The notes beneath the pieces were generated by a model, which saw nothing but the letters and a program-made list of their open reading frames with translations, was not told the DNA's origin and made no database searches. 64,000 bases of DNA from positions 186,001-250,000 of the forward strand of contig JAAERX010000077.1 in assembly GCA_024229935.1 (NCBI GenBank), given 5' to 3'. How positions within the stretch are numbered: position 1 is the stretch's first letter; every line of letters begins with the position of its first letter. This stretch comes from Gammaproteobacteria bacterium. GTDB taxonomy: Bacteria; Pseudomonadota; Gammaproteobacteria; Steroidobacterales; GCA-2729495. Both the position numbers and the translations under genes were made by a program. Shown here piece after piece: positions 1-10,523 of this stretch.

Positions 1-661
1 GTACCGTTATGGTCGTGCAGAAGATAATGATCAGGTTGGACAGGTAACCGGGCTGGCCTGGACTGAGGTGGGTGGCGAATTATTAACCATTGAAGCTATG
101 GTTATTCCAGGTAAAGGTAAATTAATGCATACCGGAAAGCTGGGTGAGGTTATGCAAGAGTCTATTCAGGCTGCGACAACTGTAGTTCGCAGTCGATCTG
201 AGTTGATTGGGATTGATGCGGATTTTCACCAGAAACTGGATATCCATATCCATGTTCCTGAAGGTGCGACACCCAAAGACGGGCCCAGTGCAGGCGTTGG
301 AATGTGCGCAGCTTTGGTTTCAGCCCTTACAAATATACCCGTACGCTCAGATGTTGCCATGACGGGTGAAATCACTCTCAGGGGGGAGGTGCTGCCTATC
401 GGAGGCCTGAAAGAAAAATTGCTGGCAGCTCATCGGGGCGGTATCACCACGGTTCTGATTCCAAGTGAGAATGAAAAAGATCTGGTCGAAATACCCAAGA
501 ACATCAAGGACAAGCTGACTATTGTTCCAGTACGTTGGATAGAAGAAGTGCTTAAATATTCACTCCAACATATGCCTGAATCCAAGGTTCAGGTATTGCC
601 AAAAGACGACAAGCAGGGTAAATCTGGCGAGTCAGATGAGAAGGGTGTGAGGCCACATTAG
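1..661 (+). CDS. lon: Lon ATP-dependent protease, C-terminal proteolytic domain (5' end outside window)
   Basis: Frame open from base 2; [11 protein letters not shown] catalytic Ser motif and [27 protein letters not shown]; followed by hupB as is common. Confidence 0.95.
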   Translation, partial: YRYGRAEDNDQVGQVTGLAWTEVGGELLTIEAMVIPGKGKLMHTGKLGEVMQESIQAATTVVRSRSELIGIDADFHQKLDIHIHVPEGATPKDGPSAGVGMCAALVSALTNIPVRSDVAMTGEITLRGEVLPIGGLKEKLLAAHRGGITTVLIPSENEKDLVEIPKNIKDKLTIVPVRWIEEVLKYSLQHMPESKVQVLPKDDKQGKSGESDEKGVRPH

Positions 662-870
662 AACCTCTCTAAAATTTTCTGTGGGACTTTATGTTGACAG
701 CGCTTTTTCGTGGCTGGTATAAGAAAAGGGTAGTAGCCAGAACCGTTGAATTTCTTGGGTTTGCGGTTTGGTATAAGGCCGCTTTGTAAGATTGATTGCA
801 AGGCGGTAGCTACGGGTGGTCATCACTAGATGACTTTTGAGTTTTTTTTAGTTCGTTAAAAGGTGGATTG

Positions 871-1143
871 ATGAACAAGGGTGAATTAATTGAGTCAGTA
901 GCTGCATCTGCAGGTCTTTCTAAAGCTGATGCGGGTCGTGCCGTTGATGCTGTAGTACAGTCTATTGCAAGTGCTCTTTCAGGTGGTAATCAGGTATCTC
1001 TGGTTGGATTTGGTACGTTTACGGTGAAGCATCGCGCAGCTCGTCAGGGCCGCAACCCCCGCACCGGTGAAACAATCCAGATTAAAGCCAGTAATGTGCC
1101 TGGATTCAAGGCTGGCAAAGCCTTGAAGGAAGCTGTAAACTAG
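871..1143 (+). CDS. hupB: DNA-binding protein HU-beta
   Basis: [28 protein letters not shown]...[45 protein letters not shown]. Confidence 0.96.
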   Translation: MNKGELIESVAASAGLSKADAGRAVDAVVQSIASALSGGNQVSLVGFGTFTVKHRAARQGRNPRTGETIQIKASNVPGFKAGKALKEAVN

Positions 1144-1209
1144 CGCGCCTTTAGCGCATATAGGCCCTTTTGGGGGCTGGCGCGGATCTTTAATTTGGGT
1201 CTTGATGCC

Positions 1210-1243
1210 AAAAAAATCGGCGCTTAAGAGCGCCGATTTTTTT
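1210..1243 (+). terminator. Rho-independent terminator after hupB
   Basis: AAAAAAATCGGCGC-ttaag-GCGCCGATTTTTTT perfect hairpin with T run. Confidence 0.9.
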
Positions 1244-1310
1244 GGTCCGGAACGTTTAAAAGTAAGTTGTTAAACCAGTTGTAAAGCAAATGCGCAAGCA
1301 GCTTTACCCT

Positions 1311-1386
1311 GGGTGCTTAGCTCAGCTGGGAGAGCGGCGCCTTTACACGGCGTAGGTCGGGGGTTCGATCCCCTCAGCACCCACCA
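1311..1386 (+). tRNA. tRNA-Val (anticodon TAC), CCA encoded
   Basis: Cloverleaf GGGTGCTTAGCTCAGCTGGGAGAGC..., anticodon loop TTTACAC, T-arm GGTTCGATCC, 3' CCA. Confidence 0.95.
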
Positions 1387-1394
1387 GTTTATGC

Positions 1395-1471
1395 GGAGTG
1401 GTAGTTCAGTTGGTTAGAATACCGGCCTGTCACGCCGGTGGTCGCGGGTTCGAGTCCCGTCCACTCCGCCA
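1395..1471 (+). tRNA. tRNA-Asp (anticodon GTC), CCA encoded
   Basis: GGAGTGGTAGTTCAGTTGGTTAGAATACCGGCCTGTCACGCCGG...GGTTCGAGTCCCGTCCACTCCGCCA. Confidence 0.96.
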
Positions 1472-1506
1472 TTGATTATAATCGATGATTATTGATCGAG
1501 AATCCG

Positions 1507-1531
1507 GGCGTCCCAAATGGGGCGCCTTTTT
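1507..1531 (+). terminator. Terminator after tRNA-Val/tRNA-Asp
   Basis: GGCGTCCC-aaat-GGGGCGCC followed by TTTTT. Confidence 0.75.
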
Positions 1532-1599
1532 CGTTTCAGGTACGGCTACAATATAAGCCCATAAGCCGTTATAGATATGGAAATAAAACAGACAAGACT

Positions 1600-3519
1600 A
1601 TGCTGCAGATAATTAGAGAACGACTAACAGGCTGGTTCGCCATATTTATTCTTGGCGCAATTGCACTTACTCTGGTGCTAACCTTTGGCAATATTGATAC
1701 CGGGTTTTCTGGTGCTGGTACGGCAGCCACAGTGAATGGCGAAGAAATTCCTATCCAGGATTTTCGACGTGTGTATCAGCGACAACGCCAGCAATGGGAA
1801 AGAGATTACCGGGCGCAGATTCCTGATGCTATGGCACAGGATATGGCTGATCAGGTTGTTCAATCACTGGTAAGGAATCGTGTGTTGGCTCAGCATATTC
1901 ACTCCATGGGTTATCGAGTGAATAATGATGAGGTTATTGCCGCAATTGAAGCAATGCCTGGATTTTATGTGGGAGGCAAATTTTCCCGGCCCTCTTATAA
2001 GCAGCTCCTTGCATCTGAGGGTTTGAGTACCCAGCGCTTCGAATTTGAGCAACGCCAGAATATGGAGATGTCTCAGTTTGTTGAGGGAGTTGGGTACAGT
2101 GCTTTTTATACCCCAAGTGAGTTCAGGCGTTATATAGAACTGGATGGTGAGACTCGGGATATTGAATATCTGTTACTGCCCTCTGCTAATTGGATGGGTG
2201 AGGTGGTGATTGCTCCTGAACAGATTGCTGACCACTATGAGCTTAATCAACAGGCCTACATGAGTGAAGAAACGGTATCGCTTGAATATATAGAGCTTGA
2301 TTACAGTGCTGTATTTGCTGAGGTTAAAGTAGGCGAAGCCGAGGCAGAAGCATATTATGAGGCTAATCCACAAGAGTTTGTGGGGGTTGAGGATCGTAAT
2401 GCCAGTCATATTCTGATTCCTTTCGGTGATGATGAGGCCGCGGCAAGTGCTCTGGTAGCAGAGTTAAAGCTTAAGCTTGATGATGGTGAGGATTTTGAGG
2501 CCCTTGCTATTGAGTACTCGGCTGATAAAGGCAGCGCTGGTAATGGTGGCAGCCTGGGGTGGTTAGGTGCAGAAGATTCACCTGCACCTGAATTTGAAGA
2601 TGCCTTATTTGTGTTGGCAGAAGGAGAAGTCTCTGCACCGGTACGAACCGAGTTTGGTTTTCACCTGATTCGGCTTGATGGTTTGCGTGCGGGTCGCACA
2701 CTGAATTTTTTAGATGTCAAAGATAACTTGATTTTGCGGTTGCGTGAGAACAAGGCTGCAGATATCTATGCAGACAGTATAGATGAGTTGGATGAGAGAG
2801 CTCTTGAAAGTCTTGATGGGCTTGCTCCTGTGGCTGAGTCTCTTGGAGTTGAGCTTGGTGTAATTGATGAGTTTACTCGTGGTGGTGGAGACCCACTGGG
2901 CTTTTCTCCTGATCTTATTAGTGCGGCATTCAGCCTGGAAGTTCTGGAGGATGGTGAGAACAGTCCGGTTATAGACATTGGTGAAGGACGTGCAGTTGTC
3001 GTTCGGGTACGTGAATACCGTCCGTCTGAAGTGCTTCCTCTGGAAGATGTTAGCAATGCTATTGAGGTGCAACTAAGTGGTGAAGCGTCTATCTCACTTG
3101 CAGCAACAGCTGGCGCTAACATAGTAAAACAGTTAAACGAAGGGGCGGGGCGTGAGTTGCTTAGTTTGCCTGTGGGAACACAGTGGCAGCGTGTAGAGGG
3201 CGCCCACAGGGGCGCTCAGGAGTTACCTGTCGATCTGGCAGCAGCTTTGTTCAGTGCGCCTAAACCGGCAGCAATGTCTGCTCTGCGATACTCGGGTTTG
3301 TTACTGGCGTCTGGTGATTTTGCCGTGTTTGCCATTACGGCTTCAGATCTTGCGAGTCCTGAGTTTTACAGTCAGGAGGATCGAGACCTGCGTAAACAAC
3401 AGCTAGCAGGTAGGCTTGGCGGCAGCCAGGCAACAGCACTGGTGGAAACACTGGTTCTGGAATCATCTGTTGGTGTTACTCGTGATCTTCTGGGGCTTGA
3501 GGGCAGTAGCTTGCCATAG
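1600..3519 (+). CDS. ppiD: SurA N-terminal/PPIC peptidyl-prolyl isomerase, PpiD-like
   Basis: MLQIIRERLTGWFAIFILGAIALTLVLTF anchor; PPIC motif ASHILIPF...EYSADKGSAGNGGSLGWLG; ORF starts earlier but ATG at 1600 fits best. Confidence 0.9.
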   Translation: MLQIIRERLTGWFAIFILGAIALTLVLTFGNIDTGFSGAGTAATVNGEEIPIQDFRRVYQRQRQQWERDYRAQIPDAMAQDMADQVVQSLVRNRVLAQHIHSMGYRVNNDEVIAAIEAMPGFYVGGKFSRPSYKQLLASEGLSTQRFEFEQRQNMEMSQFVEGVGYSAFYTPSEFRRYIELDGETRDIEYLLLPSANWMGEVVIAPEQIADHYELNQQAYMSEETVSLEYIELDYSAVFAEVKVGEAEAEAYYEANPQEFVGVEDRNASHILIPFGDDEAAASALVAELKLKLDDGEDFEALAIEYSADKGSAGNGGSLGWLGAEDSPAPEFEDALFVLAEGEVSAPVRTEFGFHLIRLDGLRAGRTLNFLDVKDNLILRLRENKAADIYADSIDELDERALESLDGLAPVAESLGVELGVIDEFTRGGGDPLGFSPDLISAAFSLEVLEDGENSPVIDIGEGRAVVVRVREYRPSEVLPLEDVSNAIEVQLSGEASISLAATAGANIVKQLNEGAGRELLSLPVGTQWQRVEGAHRGAQELPVDLAAALFSAPKPAAMSALRYSGLLLASGDFAVFAITASDLASPEFYSQEDRDLRKQQLAGRLGGSQATALVETLVLESSVGVTRDLLGLEGSSLP

Positions 3520-3568
3520 ACTGTCCTTAAGATAACATTGGTTTGGTGAGGTTTATGGGCGGAGATAG

Positions 3569-4861
3569 ATGATGAAGCTAAAGCTCCACTGGCAAATATT
3601 AATTGCAATTTTTTTAGGTGGTCTGGCTGGCTGGTTAACGGGCGATACTTTTGCGCTTGCTGGAGTCACTGCCTACAGCGTGTATGAGTTTGTTGGTACG
3701 CTGTTTTTAAATGCTCTTAAAATGCTCATTGTTCCATTGATAGCATCTTCGATTATTGTTGGTGTGGCCGGTATAGGCTCAAGTGGCAACTTGGGGAGAT
3801 TGGGAAGTAAGACGCTGGGTTTTTATTTGCTAACGACGCTTGCAGCGATTGTCGTTGGCCTCATTTTGCTTAATCTTTTTAAGCCTGGAATAAGTGACGG
3901 GCAACCCGTTAGTAACTTACTTGCGCTCGATGCCTCAACAACTGAGGTTGCAGACAGTGTCGCCTCACATGGTGCGAACGACCTTGTTAATGTAGTGCTG
4001 CGTGCAGTACCTCCCAATATTATTGCAGCAGCAGCAGAAGGTCAGATGTTGGGTATTATTTTCTTTTGCCTGCTGTTTGGCTATTTCATGACCCGCCTGG
4101 AACATGATTATGCACAACCCTTGTTGCGTTTCTGGACCGGGGTCTTTCACGTCATGATGCATATTACTGAATGGGTCATGCTATTCGCACCTATTGGTGT
4201 GTTTGGTCTGGTTGCACGGGTAGTCGCCCGCACCGGCTTTGATGCTGCCGCTCCGTTGCTTGCCTTTGCCGCAGTAATTCTGCTGGCTTTAACAGTGCAT
4301 ACCTTTGTGACCTTGCCACTGCTGTTACGTTTTGTGGGTGGAATACTGCCATTTCGCTTTATCCGCATGATGAGTCCGGCGATGCTAACGGCTTTTTCTA
4401 CAGCGTCATCATCGGCCACACTGCCTATAACAATGGAATGTGTTGAAGATGGAGCGAAGGTGCCCAATCAGATCAGTAGTTTTGTGCTGCCACTGGGTGC
4501 TACGGTAAATATGAATGGTACTGCCTTGTATGAATGTGGTGCGGTGTTATTTCTTGCACAGGCCTATGGGGTTGAGTTGGGGGTCATGACACAGCTTTTG
4601 GTGGTGTTTACTGCGCTCATTACTTCTATAGGCGTTGCGGGAATTCCTTCTGCCTCATTGGTAGCAATTGCAATTATCCTGGCTGCTGTCGGACTCCCAG
4701 TAGAAGCAATAGCAGTATTGTTTGTCTTTGACCGGGTGCTGGATATGGTGCGTACCAGTGTAAATGTTTTTGGGGATAGCTGTTGTGCGGTTATTGTGGC
4801 CAGGCTTGAAGGTGTGTCGGTAGCTGATGAGTTAATGACAGCCCCTGAAACAAACGGATAG
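3569..4861 (+). CDS. Dicarboxylate/amino acid:cation symporter (DAACS family)
   Basis: Multiple TM segments; TAFSTASSSATLP and GATVNMNGTALYE motifs. Confidence 0.92.
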   Translation: MMKLKLHWQILIAIFLGGLAGWLTGDTFALAGVTAYSVYEFVGTLFLNALKMLIVPLIASSIIVGVAGIGSSGNLGRLGSKTLGFYLLTTLAAIVVGLILLNLFKPGISDGQPVSNLLALDASTTEVADSVASHGANDLVNVVLRAVPPNIIAAAAEGQMLGIIFFCLLFGYFMTRLEHDYAQPLLRFWTGVFHVMMHITEWVMLFAPIGVFGLVARVVARTGFDAAAPLLAFAAVILLALTVHTFVTLPLLLRFVGGILPFRFIRMMSPAMLTAFSTASSSATLPITMECVEDGAKVPNQISSFVLPLGATVNMNGTALYECGAVLFLAQAYGVELGVMTQLLVVFTALITSIGVAGIPSASLVAIAIILAAVGLPVEAIAVLFVFDRVLDMVRTSVNVFGDSCCAVIVARLEGVSVADELMTAPETNG

Positions 4862-4906
4862 GTGTTGGTCAAAGAAGAGGCCCGGTAGACGCTACAGGTA
4901 CACAGT

Positions 4907-5713
4907 CTAGGCAAGAACATCCTCATCATCATCAATGCTAAAGGTCATGCCAACCGTGCTGTAGCCACAGTCAACGTGCAATATTTCACCGGTGATGCCT
5001 GCGGCAAGATCTGAACACAGAAATGCAGATGCATTACCTACGTCCTCGATGGTGACATTCCGCTTCATTGGACTCCCTGCAGCACTGTGTTGCATCAGCT
5101 TGCGGAAATTGCCCACACCAGAGGCGGCAAGAGTCTTTATAGGCCCGGCGGAAATACCATTAACACGAATGTTATCCGGACCTAGGTCATATGCCATGAA
5201 CCTTACATTAGCTTCCAGGCTGGCTTTAGCAGGCCCCATAACGTTGTAGTTTGGAATGGAGCGTTCTGCACCCAGGTAACTCATGGTCAGCAGGGCGCCG
5301 CCGGACCGGAGCATGCCCAGGCTTTCTCTTGCAATAGCGGCAAAGCTGTAGGCGCTGATATCGTGAGCAATGGTGTAGCCCTCACGTGTCACTGAATCAA
5401 CGTACCGGCCAGCAAGCAGTTCCTTCGGCGCAAATCCGACAGAATGGACAATAATGTCGAGTTCATCCCAGTCTTTCTTTAACTCAGTAAATACAGCTGT
5501 AATTTCTGAGTCACTTGAAACATCAAGAGGCAGAACAATGCTGGAATCCAGTTCAGCCGCGAATTTGGTTACTCGGTCTTCGAGCTTTTCATTCTGGTAT
5601 GTAAATGCCAATTCTGCACCCTCACGATGCATAGCTTCAGCAATGCCCCAGGCTATAGAACGTTTGCTGGCTAAACCGATGATCAAGGCGCGTTTACCGC
5701 TAAGAAACCCCAT
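4907..5713 (-). CDS. fabI: Enoyl-[acyl-carrier-protein] reductase (NADH) FabI
   Basis: [64 protein letters not shown]. Confidence 0.96.
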   Translation of the reverse strand: MGFLSGKRALIIGLASKRSIAWGIAEAMHREGAELAFTYQNEKLEDRVTKFAAELDSSIVLPLDVSSDSEITAVFTELKKDWDELDIIVHSVGFAPKELLAGRYVDSVTREGYTIAHDISAYSFAAIARESLGMLRSGGALLTMSYLGAERSIPNYNVMGPAKASLEANVRFMAYDLGPDNIRVNGISAGPIKTLAASGVGNFRKLMQHSAAGSPMKRNVTIEDVGNASAFLCSDLAAGITGEILHVDCGYSTVGMTFSIDDDEDVLA

Positions 5714-5863
5714 GTATATTCCCGTTAGTCATTTAATATCGGCTATTAGAGCGACTTTATGTGCAGCATACAAGCGGCTTGGTGTATTTTGTATGCTATT
5801 TCTTGAATTTTGGCTTGGGTATGATTTATGCCATAGCCTGTAGGCGGATTTAGAGGTGAGTAC

Positions 5864-6544
5864 TTGCAGATTGAGTGGTTGGAAACAAGTGTGGGTCAAA
5901 ATCTGCTTCTGCAGGAGCAGCAACTTGTGGGCAAGGTGCTGGATCGTGTTTTTGGTGATCAGATTGTCCAGATAGGCAACTGGGGAGCGCCTGAGTTATT
6001 TTTAACTCAGGCACGCACCCAGTTTGCGGCATTACTGGGTAATGAGTTGCTGCCAGGTGTGGGTGCAATAGTAGCGCCTCAGCGTTTACCAGTCATAACT
6101 GACAGTATTGATGCTGTATTGCTGCCTCATACTCTTGAGCTTGGTCTGGAGCCCCACGCTGTTTTGCGTGAGGTCCATAGGGTATTAAGACCTGATGGCA
6201 AATTAATTGTGCTTGGGTTCAATCCGTTAAGCTGGTGGGGGCTAAAGCATACGCTTTCTCCATCGGGGTTTCCTCCTGGTTTACGCCGCCAGATACCCAA
6301 ACGCCGTTTAAGCGACTGGTTGCGCTTGCTCAATCTGAATATAGAGAGTGTTACTGGTTGCTATGCATCAGTTTCAGCAGGCAAGGCGGGTAAGTTATTG
6401 CGCCGCTGGCATTGGTTTGCGAGCGCCTATTTACTGGTTGCAACTAAGGAAACAATTCCAATGACCATTATTCGCCCTCGTGTTATGCATCGGGCACGAT
6501 TGGTAGGTGGTTTGGTCAACCCAACAACAAGGAATATTGTGTGA
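5864..6544 (+). CDS. SAM-dependent methyltransferase, YafS-like
   Basis: Class I MTase-like region (DAVLLPHTLELGLEPHAVLREVHRVLRPDGKLIVLGFNPLSWWGLK); lies next to the rnhA/dnaQ position; TTG start after GAGGTGAG. Confidence 0.8.
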   Translation: MQIEWLETSVGQNLLLQEQQLVGKVLDRVFGDQIVQIGNWGAPELFLTQARTQFAALLGNELLPGVGAIVAPQRLPVITDSIDAVLLPHTLELGLEPHAVLREVHRVLRPDGKLIVLGFNPLSWWGLKHTLSPSGFPPGLRRQIPKRRLSDWLRLLNLNIESVTGCYASVSAGKAGKLLRRWHWFASAYLLVATKETIPMTIIRPRVMHRARLVGGLVNPTTRNIV

Positions 6545-6671
6545 ATGAAATATTACTTCATATGGATGGATCTAACGGCAGCTGACAGTATTAAAGCTGA
6601 ACTGTAAAGTGCTTGTGTGTACGGATTTGCAATATGCATGTAAGGGTATTACCAAATGGATCATGCAGTGA
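6541..6671 (+). pseudogene. rnhA: Decayed relic of RNase HI
   Basis: 6541 frame reads VNEILLHMDGSNGS* (cf. VEIFTDGSCLGNPG); 6588 frame reads VLKLNCKVLVCTDLQYACKGITKWIMQ* (cf. [28 protein letters not shown]); position between methyltransferase and dnaQ is canonical for rnhA. Confidence 0.85.
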
Positions 6672-6759
6672 AAATGGTGTGATTGGTGAAATAACAACTC
6701 AATAGCCTGATAGAGGTTATGCTTGTGCAACAGCTTGTGATTATCAATAGGAAGTAATT

Positions 6760-7476
6760 ATGCGTCAGGTAGTGCTGGATACGGAAACTACGGGTTTGGA
6801 CTGGGAGCGAGGTCATCGTATTATTGAGATAGGCTGCATCGAAATCCTTAACCGTCGTAAGACGGATGTTAACTTTCACTGCTATATTAATCCTGAACGT
6901 GAAGTGGATGAAGCGGCTCAGGAAGTTCATGGCATGTCGCATCAGGATCTGGTTGATAAGCCAGTTTTTGCTGATATTGCTCAGTCATTTCTGGACTTTA
7001 TTGGTGATGCTGAACTCATTATTCACAATGCTTCATTTGATGTTGGCTTTTTGGATAATGAGCTTGGGTTGGCCGGTCGGGATGAAGCGAAGCTGATTAA
7101 TAAGAATCAAATTCTGGATACACTGACATTGGCACGACAAATTCACCCCGGGCAACGTAATAGTCTAGATGCTTTGTGCAAGCGCTATGGCGTTGATAAC
7201 TCCAAGCGTGATCTGCATGGTGCTCTGCTGGACGCGCGTTTGCTAGCCGATGTTTATCTGGCCTTAACTGGTGGGCAGGGTGCTCTATCACTGGATGCTT
7301 CCATTGATGGAGGGCAAAAGACAGGCCCGGGAGTCACACAGCGTGTGGATCGTAATGGTATGGACCTGGTTGTGGTGCACGCAACACCCAAAGAATTGCA
7401 GCAACATAATGCGCAGCTGGATCTTATAGAGGCAGCTGGTACGGATGGTGCGCTCTGGCGGAGTGCTAAAGCCTGA
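6760..7476 (+). CDS. dnaQ: DNA polymerase III epsilon subunit (proofreading exonuclease)
   Basis: MRQVVLDTETTGLDWERGHRIIEIGCIE; HNASFDVGFLDNEL; RDLHGALLDARLLADVYLALTGGQ. Confidence 0.97.
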   Translation: MRQVVLDTETTGLDWERGHRIIEIGCIEILNRRKTDVNFHCYINPEREVDEAAQEVHGMSHQDLVDKPVFADIAQSFLDFIGDAELIIHNASFDVGFLDNELGLAGRDEAKLINKNQILDTLTLARQIHPGQRNSLDALCKRYGVDNSKRDLHGALLDARLLADVYLALTGGQGALSLDASIDGGQKTGPGVTQRVDRNGMDLVVVHATPKELQQHNAQLDLIEAAGTDGALWRSAKA

Positions 7477-7578
7477 TAAACTCCCCAAATCTGATTTGTA
7501 GTGATTGGTTGCCTTTGTGGTATATCGGTGCTGCAATTGTCTGTCACTAAACAAAATTTACAAAGCTAAGTAATTAAT

Positions 7579-9081
7579 ATGAATCAATCACTGCGCTCTG
7601 CGTTTGTACATAATTTTCTGGGTAATTCACCGGAGTGGTACAAACTGACAATTGTTGGGTTTCTGGTGCTCAATCCATTGCTGATGTATTTTGCTGGCCC
7701 GGTAGTTGCTGGCTGGGCACTTGTAGCTGAATTTATTTTTACCCTTGCCATGGCACTCAAATGTTACCCGCTGCAACCAGGTGGATTGCTGGCTATAGAG
7801 GCTGTCATTATTGGTATGACCACTGCAGAAGCGGTCTATCATGAGGCTGAGCATAATTTTCCGGTCATCATGCTGCTGATGTTTATGGTGGCAGGCATAT
7901 ACTTTCTTAAAGACATGCTGCTGTATGTTTTTACCAAGATTCTGCTGGGCATACGTTCAAAAAAGACCCTCTCACTGCTATTTTGTTTTGTGGCAGCCGT
8001 GTTATCTGCTTTCCTTGATGCATTAACTGTTACTGCTGTGGTGATAGCAGTGGCGGAAGGCTTTTATGCGGTCTATCACAAGGTTGCGTCAGGTAAGGGC
8101 TATGACCATAGCCATGATTCAGCAGATGATGATCAGGTGCATGAACTGCATAAAGAAGATCTTCTCGAATTCCGAGCTTTTCTACGCAACCTGATGATGC
8201 ATGCAGCAATTGGAACTGCATTAGGTGGTGTTATGACGATGGTGGGTGAGCCACAGAACCTGTTGATTGCAGAAGAGGCAGGTTGGGGGTTTATTGAATT
8301 TGTTATTCGTATGGCACCAGTCACGTTGCCGGTGCTTTTCATAGGGTTGCTGACCTGCTTGTTTGTCGAGACAACAGGCTGGTTTGGTTATGGGACCCAG
8401 TTAAGGCCTGCGGTGCGAGAAATATTGCAAAACTTTGCGGCTCATGAAGATGAGCGACGTACATCAAAGGAATGGGCTGCCATTATTGTGCAGGCATTAA
8501 CTGCTGTTTTTCTGGTGATAGCACTGGCGTTTCATCTTGCTGAGGTAGGTATTATCGGTTTGTGTGTCATTATTCTGGCAACGGCTTTTGCGGGCATTAC
8601 AACTGAGCAGCAGGTTGGTCACGCATTTGAAGAGGCATTGCCATTTACTACCTTGTTAGTTGTGTTTTTTGGTGTTGTGGCTGTTATTGATCAGCAGAAC
8701 CTTTTTTCACCAATTATTCACTGGGTGTTTACTCTGGAAGGGCAGATGCAGACAGCTATGTTTTATATAGCTAATGGCGTGCTCTCTATGATTAGTGACA
8801 ATGTTTTTGTGGCAACCATTTATATTTCTGAAGTTAAAGAAGCACTGGATACGGGCCAGATTAATCGAGAAACCTTTGAGTTACTGGCTGTTGCGATCAA
8901 TACCGGAACCAATATTCCCAGTGTGGCAACGCCTAATGGCCAAGCTGCATTCCTGTTTTTGCTAACTTCTGCTTTGGCGCCACTGATACGCCTATCTTAT
9001 GGGCGTATGGTATGGATGGCATTGCCATATACGGTTAGCATGAGCATTACAGGATTTCTGGCAGTTTATTATTTGTTGTAA
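7579..9081 (+). CDS. nhaB: Na+/H+ antiporter NhaB
   Basis: [36 protein letters not shown]...; [38 protein letters not shown]. Confidence 0.93.
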   Translation: MNQSLRSAFVHNFLGNSPEWYKLTIVGFLVLNPLLMYFAGPVVAGWALVAEFIFTLAMALKCYPLQPGGLLAIEAVIIGMTTAEAVYHEAEHNFPVIMLLMFMVAGIYFLKDMLLYVFTKILLGIRSKKTLSLLFCFVAAVLSAFLDALTVTAVVIAVAEGFYAVYHKVASGKGYDHSHDSADDDQVHELHKEDLLEFRAFLRNLMMHAAIGTALGGVMTMVGEPQNLLIAEEAGWGFIEFVIRMAPVTLPVLFIGLLTCLFVETTGWFGYGTQLRPAVREILQNFAAHEDERRTSKEWAAIIVQALTAVFLVIALAFHLAEVGIIGLCVIILATAFAGITTEQQVGHAFEEALPFTTLLVVFFGVVAVIDQQNLFSPIIHWVFTLEGQMQTAMFYIANGVLSMISDNVFVATIYISEVKEALDTGQINRETFELLAVAINTGTNIPSVATPNGQAAFLFLLTSALAPLIRLSYGRMVWMALPYTVSMSITGFLAVYYLL

Positions 9082-9242
9082 CGTAACCCGGGTTCCTTGT
9101 TGATGGGTAATGGATAACATGCTGTTAACTGTTAATTACTAACTGTTAGATGGTTGAGGTTGCGGTATGTGCGCTGTTCATGCAGGGCTGGTTTACTCAC
9201 CTTTTTTATTAAAGAAAAAATGCAAAATAATTAGCGACTAAC

Positions 9243-9497
9243 ATGCATGATTTGAATGAAACAAAAATTGCCATAAGCGGGTTGGGCTACGTTGGCTTAC
9301 CACTGGCTTTTGAGTTCAGTAAGTGCATTCAAGCCATTGGTTTTGATGCAACTCCCGTTCGTATTGATAAGTTAGCAGTAGGTAAAGGCTCCATCTTTGA
9401 TATTTTTAAAGAGGAGATTGCTGCAACCGATAAATTTTCCTTTGTTAGAGATGTTTAAGATGTGCTGCCTGCAGGACAAGCTGATGGTCGACTTTAA
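9243..9497 (+). pseudogene. Internally deleted TviB/WbpO-type nucleotide-sugar 6-dehydrogenase
   Basis: N-terminal Rossmann part KIAISGLGYVGLPLAFEFSK...EEIAATDKFSFVRDV, then TAA, then same-frame DVLPAGQADGRL* resembling the family C-terminus; catalytic centre missing. Confidence 0.88.
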
Positions 9498-9500
9498 CTT

Positions 9501-10523
9501 ATGAAAGTTCTCGTTACTGGCGCTGCTGGATTTATAGGTTTCCATGTTTCCCAACGCCTGTTGGCACGGGGGGACACGGTAGTGGGTCTTGATAACCTCA
9601 ATGATTACTACGATCCGTCACTTAAGGAATCCAGACTGAATGTGATCCTTGATAATCCTGCCTTCAGCTTTACCCGCATGGATTTGGAAGATGCTGATGG
9701 GCTCATGGCGTTGTTTGCTGATGAAGGTTTTGATCGTGTTGTGCATTTGGCAGCACAGGCAGGTGTTCGTTATTCCATTAAAAATCCACGTGCTTATATA
9801 GACAGCAATATAGTGGGTACCCTGAATGTCCTTGAAGGATGCCGGCATCACCCTGTGGAGCATCTGGTCTATGCGTCATCCAGTTCTGTGTATGGTTCCA
9901 ATACCACCATGCCGTTTTCTGTACATGATAATGTTGACCATCCATTGTCACTCTATGCGGCTTCAAAGAAAGCCAATGAATTAATGGCCCATACCTATTC
10001 CAATCTATATGGCATTCCAACTACAGGGTTAAGATTTTTTACTGTCTATGGCCCTTTTGGAAGGCCTGACATGGCGCTGTTTTATTTCACCAAATCAATT
10101 CTTTCTGGCGAACCCATTGATGTATTCAATTATGGTAAACATCGCAGGGACTTTACTTATATAGATGATATTGTTGAAGGAGTACTGCGTACGCTGGACC
10201 ATACGGCCACTCCGGCACCTGAATGGGATTCAGATAATCCGGATCCTGGTACCAGTAGTTCGCCATACCGTATTTACAATATTGGTAACAGTAAGCCCAT
10301 TGAGTTAATGCATTACATTCATGTAATCGAGGATTGCCTTGGTAAAAAGGCCGAAATGAACCTGCTACCAATGCAACCAGGTGATGTGCCTGATACCTAT
10401 GCAGATGTAGAGGCGTTGGTGGCCGATACCGGCTATCAGCCTGAGACTACGGTTGAAGAAGGTGTTTCCTGTTTTATCAAGTGGTATCTGGATTACTATG
10501 GTGATCAGAAAGGCAATGGTTAA
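9501..10523 (+). CDS. NAD-dependent epimerase, UDP-glucuronate 4-epimerase type
   Basis: [100 protein letters not shown]. Confidence 0.92.
   Translation: MKVLVTGAAGFIGFHVSQRLLARGDTVVGLDNLNDYYDPSLKESRLNVILDNPAFSFTRMDLEDADGLMALFADEGFDRVVHLAAQAGVRYSIKNPRAYIDSNIVGTLNVLEGCRHHPVEHLVYASSSSVYGSNTTMPFSVHDNVDHPLSLYAASKKANELMAHTYSNLYGIPTTGLRFFTVYGPFGRPDMALFYFTKSILSGEPIDVFNYGKHRRDFTYIDDIVEGVLRTLDHTATPAPEWDSDNPDPGTSSSPYRIYNIGNSKPIELMHYIHVIEDCLGKKAEMNLLPMQPGDVPDTYADVEALVADTGYQPETTVEEGVSCFIKWYLDYYGDQKGNG

Noticed and set aside
1678-3122. Minus-strand ORFs inside ppiD and similar antisense ORFs throughout the track
   Set aside because: Fully nested within strongly supported genes, low-complexity or Ser/Arg-rich compositions, no recognisable domains; shadow ORFs.
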